A stretch of 64,000 nucleotides of DNA from Montifringilla adamsi (taxonomy: Eukaryota; Chordata; Aves; Passeriformes; Passeridae). The stretch is taken from assembly GCA_017590115.1 (NCBI GenBank), contig JAGGNK010007559.1, forward strand, positions 62,001 to 126,000, given 5' to 3'. The notes under the pieces were generated by a model that ran no database searches, had not been told where the DNA came from, and saw only the letters and a program-made list of their open reading frames with translations. Shown here piece by piece: positions 1 through 11,100 of this stretch; the stretch's first letter is position 1, and each line of letters starts with the position of its first letter. Both the position numbers and the translations under genes were made by a program.

Positions 1-2036
1 GCTGTAAAGGAATTGAACTTTAATGTCTATAAGATGGAGGCTTTTGTAAAACAAGTGGTTTTTTCTCTCCTCTCTCCCCAGCGGTTATGTGGTTATGAAA
101 TCTGATCTTATTTTGCAAAAGATATTGTTTGGCCGATTTGTTTATTTAAGTTCCCCTTTGCTGTACAAGTCCTGTTAGGGGACCTACCATAGACCAGTTT
201 ATAGGTTTCATTCAGCACAGTCTGATTCTTATTAGAATGGAGAAAGTTGGTGTGATGATTAAACTCCTCATACAGTGTTTGAAAGGTCTGAGACAATCCA
301 GTGTTGCCATCAGTACCATTGTTCTAGTGTTAGCTATATGTTACTCCCTTTGTAGGTAGTGCTTGCTGAATTTGATGTGGGAATTAAAAAAGACAGAATG
401 TGAGTTTCACAAGCAGACAGTTGAAAAGGGTTAACTTAGTTCTGTCCCATGAAGTTAACTTATTTTAAGCTGTTACCCATTACTCCCAGAATGAATGACT
501 GTATTATAATCTAAAGTCATTCCTGTGTGAAACACGTGAAAAGATGACTGTTGTTTTTGCTGCTTTTTTCCACCTATGTAGTGAACTAGGACAGCAGGAA
601 GCATGGGTATTTGTGGTACACATTCCTAGTGACTGGTTTTTTTCCTATGCAACCAAGAACTGTGTATAGGTATTTGAAAGAGCTCTGTCATCCTTCCAAG
701 GCTGGTAATGAGGAATTCACCCTTCAAAAATCTCTGTATATGCAGTGCTCACTAATTATCATCCAGCATTACTTGGATTGTTCTCTGATGTCCATGTCCA
801 CTTGCTTCAGTGGTGTTGTAATTGATACCTTAATAATTTGACAAATTGAGTTATATAGGTAGAGGGGAAAAAGCCCTCACTTGATACCACTGAGAAAAAC
901 AGACAAGCTTTCAGGAAGAGGGCTTGTAGGAGTTTGCTATATTTTCCAGCTGTGTTGGTTTTTGTGTAACAAAATTAATTATTTCTGCCTATATACTTTA
1001 CCTTTAGGGTAGCAAAAGGTTGCCTGGCCAGTTGTGGTCTCCATGCATTCCTGTATCTTGAATGTTGCATGATTGGAATTTAGCTTCTGGTTTGGTTTAC
1101 TTGTCTTGGGTGTTCTTTAAAGGCCACTGCTGTAATAATGGATTCAAAACCACTTTGTCCTATTGCAGTTTGACCATAAAGATTGCACAACCAACTGCTG
1201 TTCACTCAGCAAGAACAAAACAACCACAGCTGCATGGATACTTATTAAATGTAAATGTTGCTTACTCTGTGTCATGCAGTTTAAACTCTGATGGCACTTC
1301 AGAAGAAACCTCTGATCTTTGCAATTTTCTGACTTGAATTCTTGATTAGATATTTCTAATACTGTTTCTAATACTTGCACCTTCTACCTCTTTCTACACT
1401 GTGTTTTCAAGGTATGTAAATGCAGCAACCTTTTAGCCTAGAAATTTTACCCTGACAATGCAGCAGTTTTAATTCCTAGCTCTTTTGTATCTCATTTCTG
1501 ATATCGGCAAAACAGAAACATGCTCTGGGTGGAAGTAGTGAGAGTAGTATTGATATTGAAGGGCAGTTTATGCCTCTTGAGCTGAGGTGACCTCCAAAGC
1601 TGATTGTAAATACCCATACAGATGGACCCTCAGAGACTATGGAGCTCCAGGCAATTAAAATGCTTTTGTTCAGTAAAATGTTGAGACTAGAATAGAAGAA
1701 AATAAAACAGATAATTTAAAAATTATATATTTGGATAATATAGATTAGATTAATTGTAGATATATAGATATATAGATATAGAGATACAGATATATATATA
1801 GATATATATAGATATATAGATATATATAGAGATAATATAGATTAGATTAATTATATATTAGATTATTATAGATAATATAGATAGATAAAATAGAACAAGG
1901 AAAGAAGATGAGGACAATAAACAAAGATGGATTAAACTAAACAAAACCAGATCAAAACAAACAAACAAAAAATATCCACAAAACATCCTTAGTATTTATT
2001 CTGCTGAAATCAACAGCTTTGCTCTGTGTCTCACAG
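1..2036 (+). other. CCDC57 intron (5' part outside window)
   Basis: I see no exon I can support here. It is AT-rich sequence with scattered short open frames on both strands, none with protein-like composition. An A/T-rich microsatellite lies near its right end and is listed separately. A strong-looking splice acceptor near 80 has no usable exon after it. Confidence 0.6.
1738..1892. repeat. TAGA/TA-type microsatellite
   Basis: This is about 155 bp of imperfect repeats built from TA, GATA and TAGAT units, with two near-identical flanking segments containing ATATAGATTAGATTAAT. It sits about 145 bp before a CCDC57 exon and is likely to vary in length between individuals. Confidence 0.9.
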
Positions 2037-2199
2037 GTCTAAACAACAACTGTCTCTGGCAGCTGAGCAAGAACGGATTCTGAAACAAAGTAAAATGCAA
2101 GCAGAACTTAACTGGCAGCAGCTCTGTGAGAATGCTGAATGTAATTGGTATCAGAAATCAGAGGATCCAATACACAGCCTATCTTCATCAAGAGAGGAG
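2037..2199 (+). CDS. CCDC57: CCDC57 exon (coiled coil)
   Basis: The exon begins after a TCACAG acceptor with one base of a split codon, then reads about 54 codons rich in Gln, Glu, Lys and Ser. It ends at GAG|gtgaga in phase 0. The content ([18 protein letters not shown] followed by [10 protein letters not shown]) is a typical CCDC57 coiled-coil stretch. An 893 bp intron follows, in which I see only a pyrimidine-rich tract near its 3' end. Confidence 0.9.
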
Positions 2200-5100
2200 G
2201 TGAGAATTTAAAATTAACAGTTTAAGAATCATAGAGAGCTATGGAGTCTTCTCAACATGGTGTTTCACAGGGAAGTATGTCTTTAGCTTTCTTTCAAAAA
2301 TCTGTAAAACAGTATTTATATATTGTGTACAGCAATTCATCACATGTATTTTATCAGAGATCAGATTAATTTTCATGAGCAATCTCTAATAGTGGCCTTT
2401 TCTCCCTTTCCATGTAACCAAGTTGGCATGAGAGATGTTTTTCCTTTGCCATTGTAGCAAAAGAAGAAAGATGTCTCTTAGACCAGCCCGAGGGCAGAAA
2501 GAATTTCAGATCACAGTACAACTTGAATTCTATCAAGAGAACAATATTAGTCCTGAAAAGCTCTTGGGTGGTATTTTTGTGTAGAAAAAAAAACCCTATT
2601 TTGTGTAGTGTAAAAACTTCAGCTTCTGAAAAATGAAATACATGCTTATTGTTTAGAGACTATTAGACAATGATCTAACAATTCTCAACTCCCAGTTGTG
2701 CTGAGCTCACAGGTCCAGAGGAAACACTGAAGTTCAGAATGCTGGCATTTACTCTAGGGTTTTATTTTACCATTGTCCTTCCAAAATTATTCATAGGCAT
2801 CAATAGCTGTAGTATGTGAACATATTAGAGAGATAAATCATCGTTTTCCATTTTACATGAAGAAAATAAGAAAATGATGATAAATGATTTGTCTGTTAGG
2901 GCAGTTTTTGACAGAGACTAAAGGAATGTGCTTAAGTCTCTGTGCTATGTTTTAAAGTATCCTTGATTTCCTTCTTTTTCTCTTAATTTTCCTTTCCCTT
3001 TCCCTTTCCCTTTCCCTTCCTTACCTTTCCTTTTCTTCTATCCCTTTGTCCTTGAGCTACTGACATCCTGTGCCTCCCCTCCATTCCTTCAGTCCCAGGT
3101 TCAAGCTGATGTACAGAAAACAGACTACCGGTTGCATGAAGTGAAGAGTGTTCTTTCTGCTTTGACTGTTGAGAGACAATACAAACATCATTTAATCACA
3201 GAATTTCACCTGAAGGGGAGAAACAGGTTAGACAGCACTTAGTGTAGACATGGACAAATTCATTTTAAGACAACAATATTATGGGCCTTGTTTCCACTGA
3301 ACTTACTGTAGGCAGTTCATCTATTTCATATGTTTCATTCAAAATACAGGCATATCTGTCCTGGAATACACATAGATTAGGTGTCATGGGCTTAACTGTG
3401 GCTCTCATTCATTACTCACTAGCAAAAGGAGCAAGCTGGATATAGACAGTTGCTCCAAAATGTGACAACATACTGTAGCATCATGGCAATCAAATGGGAA
3501 GAATTAATTTCTGGAACCTCCTTCCTGAGGTTCTGTGTCAGTTGCAGTTCAGGGTAGATTTTAAAGTTGAAAAGTTACAATTTTAAGGCAATATTTCAAA
3601 ATACTAATATGCCAGCTGTTTAAAATATTTTAATGTCTTGTATTTGAGTGTCACTAGCTAGTTTTCGTTTCATTGCTACCTCTTAAATTGCTTATATTTT
3701 AAAAAGCTATTCAGAGTTGAAAATGTAATGCTGGTTTGAAGTAATGCTGAAGGATAATGCATTAAGAGTAGAAAACTGCCTTTGGTAAAAGAGTGAAAGC
3801 AGAGTGTATGCTGCAGTGCACTCTCCTGGGTGGCTACAGGTGCTCAACAGGGATCAGTTCACAGCATGCTACCAGAGCTTGCTAAGAAAAAGCAGTGCTA
3901 AGCAAGCCCAGTAGTTCCTGAATGCAGAAAATATTGTTTTCAGAAAGATACTTCCTTAAGACAATTTTTATTGTAGATAAAAGTAGACTGCTAGCAAAAA
4001 CTTGCTATGGAGCAAATAGTTTTTCCAATTTTATTTCAAACTGGACTGATTTACTAATTGATCATTGAGAAACCAAGAGAATCAGGGCTGGGCACAGTTT
4101 CTTCTTTATATTCTTATATTCTTCTTTGTATTCACTGTTCTCTTCAACTGTGGATGGCAAGACTGTCTTCATTGTCACTCTTTTTTTTTTGGTTGTTAAA
4201 AAACTCTGGCTTTTGCACTTTTGGCATGTAGGAAAAGCAGTACTCATCTCAGCAAAACCTTTTTGGTCTTTTTCCTTTTTATGGGAAGGGCCAGTGTTTA
4301 AAAAACTAAATAACAAAATTTAAAAGTCTATTCTAGTCTAGAACCTTTTCTGTACAAAATGAAGTGTAAACAAACAAAAGTAAACTCACCAAGATATTTG
4401 TGTCAATGAGTCCTCTTAAAGAAAGAATAGTACACTGGCTAGCCTCTGGTTCAGATGACTGATGCAAGAAAGATCAAAATTTAAATATACCTTAGTACAC
4501 TATCTTCAGTACACAGGTCCTTTTCTTCAAATTGGTCTGAGACCCCAGCAGTGTGCTAGAAGTGTTGCAGTAGTCATTCTTGGCCTTTTAATAAGTAACT
4601 GAGATGTGAAACACCCCAGCCTGGAAAATCTTGCTTATAACTTATATTTTAGTATGACTTAGGTCATGTTTGTCTAATTAGAGCATGTTAATAATATCAT
4701 ACAAGTGCACAGAAGAGGAATGAGTGCTTCAAGTCATTCTGGCTTATTAGGGTTTTTAGGGTCTTCTCTCTAGACCTATTCCCACTTACATAACAGTTGT
4801 ATTTCTGGTTTAAACTGTGATGGTTCACGTGTACATTGCAAGTTGAGATGAAGTCCTGGGCCCCAAAATTCACATCTGGGTGTTGCATTGCTACCTACTG
4901 GTGCCTTTCCCTGACGCACCTTAAAAGCCTTGGAAAGACTGTAAAAACAGAATAGTGATTATTCACATCTTCTATGTAGCCTGCACTGTTAGGGCAGAAA
5001 CAATCACAGGAGAAAGAAACTGCAGGGCAGTTTGTCTTTATGCCAGAGAAATTTAATTTGAAGGCCATTAGCATTTCAGATGAGACTTTCAGATGACACT

Positions 5101-8100
5101 CGCAGAACAGACTTATGACTGGGAAAATAAGAGGGCTGAAGGAAGTGGGAGTGATGGAGAAGATGGAAACAGTAGCGTTTGAGGCTGTGCAAGGCGTAAA
5201 TGTTGAGACTGTAGTATTTTGATGTGTCTGAAGTATTTTGACTACATGTGTTAAGCACCTCATGGATTGCCATGCTCTCTGAAGAGGCAAAACTGCTGCT
5301 TTGCAAGAATTTAAGTTTAGAGTTAAATATAAAGAAACGTTTATGGTGTCACTGTCCCCGGACATGTTTAAAACAAGACTGGATATGGCACTCAGTGCCA
5401 TGGTTTAGCTGATGAGGAGGTGTTAGGTCATAGGTTGGACTAGATGATCTTAAAGGTCTTTTCCAACCTAGTTCATTCTGTGATTCTGTTTTAGCAACAT
5501 TTTTATACAAATACTCAAAAGATATTTCATGGTCTTTTCCTTGTGAAAAACATTTGATCTGAGCGGCTTATGAATTAGGATTTGTTTAGTGACTGTAGGA
5601 ATATATATTCCTCTATTGCATGGCTTCCTAATATTCCTGTATCAAATAGTATCTGCATTTCTTAAATGGATGATGACACATGTTTCTGTCAGTGAAAGAG
5701 TTTACAGGGATAGAATCTAAATTCTATATTCTCTGTTTGGATGAAACCACAGTTATAACACATTACCACTGACCAAACGAAACATTTAAAAATCTTTGTA
5801 GACACACTTAGAATGAAGAAACAGCAAAAGTAAATAATATCGGGACCCTAATATTCTGGTCCTTATATGCCATAAGTCCTACCCATAGGTATTTTTTCCT
5901 GAAGATTGTGCTGGAATTTCAAGTGACCAGGAAACGTGTTTTCCAGTCAATGTCGTATGTTGTAAATATTGTCCATTGTCCAGGTTATGTGGGTGTAGTC
6001 CACACACTCCTTCCCTTTTTTTGGCTTAGCAGAGGACATCCAGTTTTTTTATGTTTGCCTGGGGTTAGGTTTTTGGTTTGGTTTGGTTTTGGTTGGTTGG
6101 TTTTTATTTTTTCCCCAGGAAATTTCTTCCCATTTGTAGTCAGGGAGATGGTGAATGGACAGCGATCCAGAGACATACCATTGTAATGGTTCTGGGGGAG
6201 TGGGAGAAGCGGAGGAGGGGGCAGAGTTATTCTGGCAGTTTCTTAGGTGGGGGTGGGCAGTCGTTGCCCTGTTGGGAGCAGAGGCGGTCGTGTGGTTTTT
6301 CTTCGCCTTGGACCTCTCCTGCGCAGCGGTTCTTCTACACTGCCGTGGAGCTCCGCCTGCCGCCGGCTTCCGAGTCTGTTGCTTGCAAGAGAAAAAGGGA
6401 GTCCCGGCGGCTCCATTGGCTGGGATCGCGGGCTGCCAGCGCCGAGAGAGCCCAGCCCAGTCCCCGCGGCTGCCCGGGGAAGCCGTTCCCTCCGCCGCCT
6501 CCGGAACCGCCGCTTGCAGCGCCCCCGAAGTGCCAGCAGCACGTCCGCCGGACCTCTTCCCTCTTCGGCAGTGGGAGATCGCGGTGAAGCCCTGCGTCCC
6601 TTCCAGCGTGTACCGGCTGCCGTTAGCCGTGCCGAAGGCCGATCACTGCTGCCGCGGTGCCTGCGGGAGTCAGCCCTCCTTCCCTCGCTCTCATCGCAGC
6701 TGCCACCGCCGCGGAGGTGCCGCTCTGCAGCTGGGGCCGCGGCCGGCACTGCAGCCCACAGCGCCCCTTGTCGGCTGTCGTCGTAACTACACCAAAGGGG
6801 AACGCTTGGTGGGCGGGCCGAGGCTGTTGGTGGCGTTTCTTCTTGCCCTCTGTTGTTCGTTTTGTGTTTATATATATACATAGAGAGAGAGAGAGAGAGA
6901 GAGTCTAGTAAAGAACTGTTATTCTTTTTAATATGTCTTTGTCTGAAAGCCCCGTAATTTCGAATTCATAATAATTTGGAGGGAGGGTGTGGTCTTTCCA
7001 TTCCAGGGACATTCCCATCTTCCCTGGGAAATATCTCTCTTTTAAACCAGGACAATGTTATTGTCAACAAATGATCTCCAATGACACTTTCAAGAATGTG
7101 ACAGGTCAGAAAGGGGACTGCTGTTGAGCCCATAAGTTCCTTAAGGGGAGGGTTTACCTGCACATGGAAGAGAGATAAACCACACCTGCAGAACGACAGT
7201 TATAAAACAGAGCTAGCTCCGGTGCCATGGGCCTCCCCATGTGCACCTCCTCCTATGATGTTCTCAGTACAGCACTTCTTTCCCAGGCAAATCCTCAATA
7301 AACACATTTATTCTCCTCCCATGGTACTTTTCTCCCATATATGTTCATGGGTTGACAGTATTAGGATCTCTGTGTGTGGTGGTGTGGAGAGAATATGTGT
7401 CACTTATTAATGAAGGGTTCTTTTTGTCTGGTACTTTTATTTTCCAGATATTTCAGCATGGTGATGAAAGTTCTCTGTGTAAATATATCCCTGCTTTGGA
7501 AATAAAAAAGCTGCAGGAACAGAATGCCAGCCTTCGGGCTGCTATTGCACAAATGAGGAAAGAAATGGAGAGTCTTGATGAGCAGATGTTATCTTCTCTT
7601 CCTCAAACAGAAGACAGACAGCTTGCAGAGCAAGGTGAAATTCTTGACAAAGAACTTTAAATTCAGTTAAGAAAGTTTAGCAGTCATGGTCATGACCTAT
7701 GAAGGCTACCCAATCCATGAGTGTGTAAAAATTGTTATTTGATTGCACTATACACAAGAACACAGTAGCCTGAGATTCTGTATTACCAATTACTATAAAA
7801 CAGTTATTAGTGAAAAGAAATACACATGCACACACTATAAGTCACTACAAAATTACCACTAGAAAAGCAATCATGTACATATTTTGCAAGAGTAAAGCAA
7901 TTATATGTACATTACAGAATTCCTGATAGTGAAGCCAGTATGTAGAATCACCGAATGGCTTGGATTGGAAGGGATCTTTAAAGATCTCCTAATCCAAACT
8001 CCCTGCCATGGGGGTTTACCGTCCATTTACAGTCTATCTACTGAAGTGGTGTACAAAAGGAGGTTCAGGGGGAACTTACCACTATCTACAACTACCTGAA

Positions 8101-11100
8101 AGGGAGTTGTCATGAGGTGGGGATCACTCTCTGTTTCCTGGTAATAAGCAATAGGACAACAGAAATAACATCAAGTTATGCCAGAGGAGGTTTAGATTGG
8201 ATATTTTTAAAAATTAAATCTTAAAAATTATTAAATATTAAATAGTTAAATATTAAAATTTTCTTTTTGAAAAGGCCTATTCAAGCATTGGCACAGGCTG
8301 CCCGGGGAAATGGCTGAGTCACCATCCCTGGAGGGGTTTAAAAGGCATGTATGTGTGTGTGGACATTTGAAGACGTGGTTTAGTGGAAGACTTGGCAGTG
8401 TTAGGTCACTGGTTTCACTTGATGATTTTAAAGGTCTTTTCCAACCTAAGTCTATGGTTTTATGATTCTGTAACTAGACAAACTAGACATTTATATGCAT
8501 GAGACAGTGTTCTGATGCAACTCTTGCTATGAAAGCCTAAACTCTTATAAATACATATACATTCATATTTTACTCCTCTTTTAGGTTCACTGAGCACAAA
8601 CAAAATTTCAACTGGAACCACACTGAGCAACATAAAAGTCAGTTCAACTAAGTTGGATTGTATAGTAAACCCAGACACAGAAGAGGTATGTTGAGTTTAA
8701 ACTACTTAAAAATATCTGTATGTATGTGTGTGTGTAATTAAATACCTAGTGTATTATTTTTGTTTGAGTAAATATTATAAACTGAAGTAATATGTGCTTA
8801 TGTGATTGGTCAGATGACAGCCAGCAAAGATTTTTTTAGCCAAACTTACTCTTATTCTTTCTAGGCAATAAATTTTGACTTGTCATCCCTTGGCACAAGT
8901 CACTTCTGATCTTGCAAGCTGGTCTTGATGGGTTTTTTTCCCACTTGCAAATGCTTAAACTACTGTGGATCACTGATTCAGGCTTTCCATTGTAAATCCG
9001 TATTTTAGTCTTCTTTTTTTTGAATGCCTAAACATAGGAGTGCAGGTGAAGTAAGTAAGCAAAGTGATAGTTTTCTTTTTTTCCATTTAAAATAACAGAG
9101 TTTCTGTGACCATAATCTGGAAATAATCGGCTCCAGCACTAGAGAAGAAGAGGAAAGTTTATTGTGGAAACTAGTAAAAATAGAATGTAAACTTTTGCTT
9201 GTACATATATTTTTCTATTTTTCTTTTGTATCAGCTCTGAGGAGAGTTTTTCCTCTACTCTTCTTTAGTACCCATCTTTTCAGTGTTTTCTCTGTTGTGT
9301 ACTGCAGAATTTTGCTCTGGACATAGATCTAACGGTAAAAAGATTTCTGAGTTCCTAATTCTACTCCTAATTCTACAGCTTACAGTCTGTCACCTGAAAA
9401 AAAAAAATCTTCTGTGCAATGCTGTGGAATGTTTTTCTGAAAAGTTCAGGAAAAATAAAAGTTTATGCAAATGGCATTCCTTGCCACAGCCAGGTGATGT
9501 GCTTTTGTCTTTTGATCCAGTGAAGCTGGTCCACGGTGTGACAACCAGTGGTGCCATGATTGGTCATTGCCTTCACCTCACTTTATGTTAAGCTTTAGAA
9601 TGTCAATTTCACCAACGAAGGTAGATTGTAATAATTTCACACACACACAATCACACAGAATCACTGAGTTGGAAGAAACCTTCAAGATCATTGAGTCCTA
9701 CCCAGCCCTAACACCTCACCTAAACCCTGGCCCCCAGTGCCACATCCAGGTTTTGTTAAACACACCCAGGGATGGTGACTTCACCACCTCCCCAGGCAGC
9801 CATTCCAGAACTTTATCACCCCTTCTGTAAAAAATGTTTTCCTGATTTCCAACCTATATTTCCTTTGGCACAGCTTGAGACTGTGTCCTCTGGTTCTGTC
9901 AGTGCTGCCTGGAGAAAGAGCCTAACCCCACCAGACTACACCCACCCTTCAGGGAGTTGTAGAGAGTGATAAGGTCACCCCTGAGTCTCCTTTTCTCCAG
10001 GTGGGCACCCCCAGCTCCCCCAGTCATTCCTCACAGGGTTTGTTCCCAGCCCCTCTCCAGCCTCGTTGCCCCTCTGGATGTGCTCCAGTGTCTCAACGTC
10101 CTTCCCAAACGGAGGGGCCAGAGCTGGGCACAGCACTCGAGGTGTGCCCTCCCCAGTGCTGAGCACAGGGGCAGAGTGACCTCCCTGCTCCTGCTGGCCA
10201 CACTATTCCTGATCCAGGCCAGGAGCCATTGGCCTTCTTGGCCACCAGGGCACACTGCTGGCTCATGTTCAGCTGGCTGTCAGCACCCCCAGGTCCCTTT
10301 CTGCCTGGCCACTGTGCAGCCACACTGTCCCCAGCCTAGAACGCTGCAGGGGGTTATTGTGGCCAAATGCAGGGCTCGGCACTTGGACTTATTAAATGTC
10401 ATTTTATTGGATTCTGCCCATCCTTCCAACCATTCCAGGTCTCTTTACAGAGCCCTCCTACCTTCCAACAGAACAACACACACTCCCAGCTACTTGTGTT
10501 ACTTGCTTTTATACAAACTGCTAGATGTGTGTCAAAGTGCTGTTCATTTTTCCTTTCACTTTGGTGTCTTAATATTTTCAGACTCTAGTCCTGCACTAAT
10601 TTCTCCACCTTTCTCCCCCATACTTTTTGTAGGCCTGCATGCTTTCCCCGTAAGTTCTCAAGAGCCTTCCTTTTAATAGTAAAACTATCCAAAGAAATAA
10701 GAGCATGGGAGTTGCATGGCACAATAAGGCAACAATGGTTTGGTATTTTCTCAGTATGGATAATAGCTTTCAATGTGTACTCCTTGGATCATAGTGTTTA
10801 GGGTGGTTTAGTTGAAAACTGATGGTGTAATCACTGTAAACAGTCAGTGTAGGATGTTTCTAGCTAGTTTATATGTAAAAGAGTAAACATACCAATGAAT
10901 AATTGTAAAACAATTTTAATGCATGTGATACACTTAGATACTTGTGGCAATGTGTGAAATGCAAAATGTTTACAGGGAGATGACTGTTCAGTGAATGATG
11001 ACTATTTAAATGGCTATCAAAAAGTCTCCTCTGTGGGGGCTGAAAGAAGACAGTATATAGGTCTTGAAAAACAAGGATGCAATCTTTTGGGTGTATACCT

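Larger units (their letters stand above)
3227..7447 (+). other. CCDC57 intronic stretch
   Basis: This 4.2 kb stretch should contain one small undetected CCDC57 exon, because the flanking exons are out of phase with each other. I could not identify it. Otherwise it holds a CR1 tail (about 5345-5490), a T/G-rich tract near 6060-6115 and two sense-oriented LTRs (about 6182-7357). Confidence 0.6.

Noticed and set aside
60..110. Strong splice acceptor (CTCTCCCCAG at about 71-80) suggesting a CCDC57 exon
   Set aside because: No frame after it gives a recognisable CCDC57 segment with a usable donor.
6155..6883. Long overlapping open frames on both strands (up to about 240 codons)
   Set aside because: They lie in a CpG-rich LTR; high GC removes stops in all frames. 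The translations are Arg/Pro/Ala/Gly-rich with no domain.
9966..10676. 236-codon open frame
   Set aside because: It is the reverse strand of a CR1 element and matches neighbouring CR1 copies.
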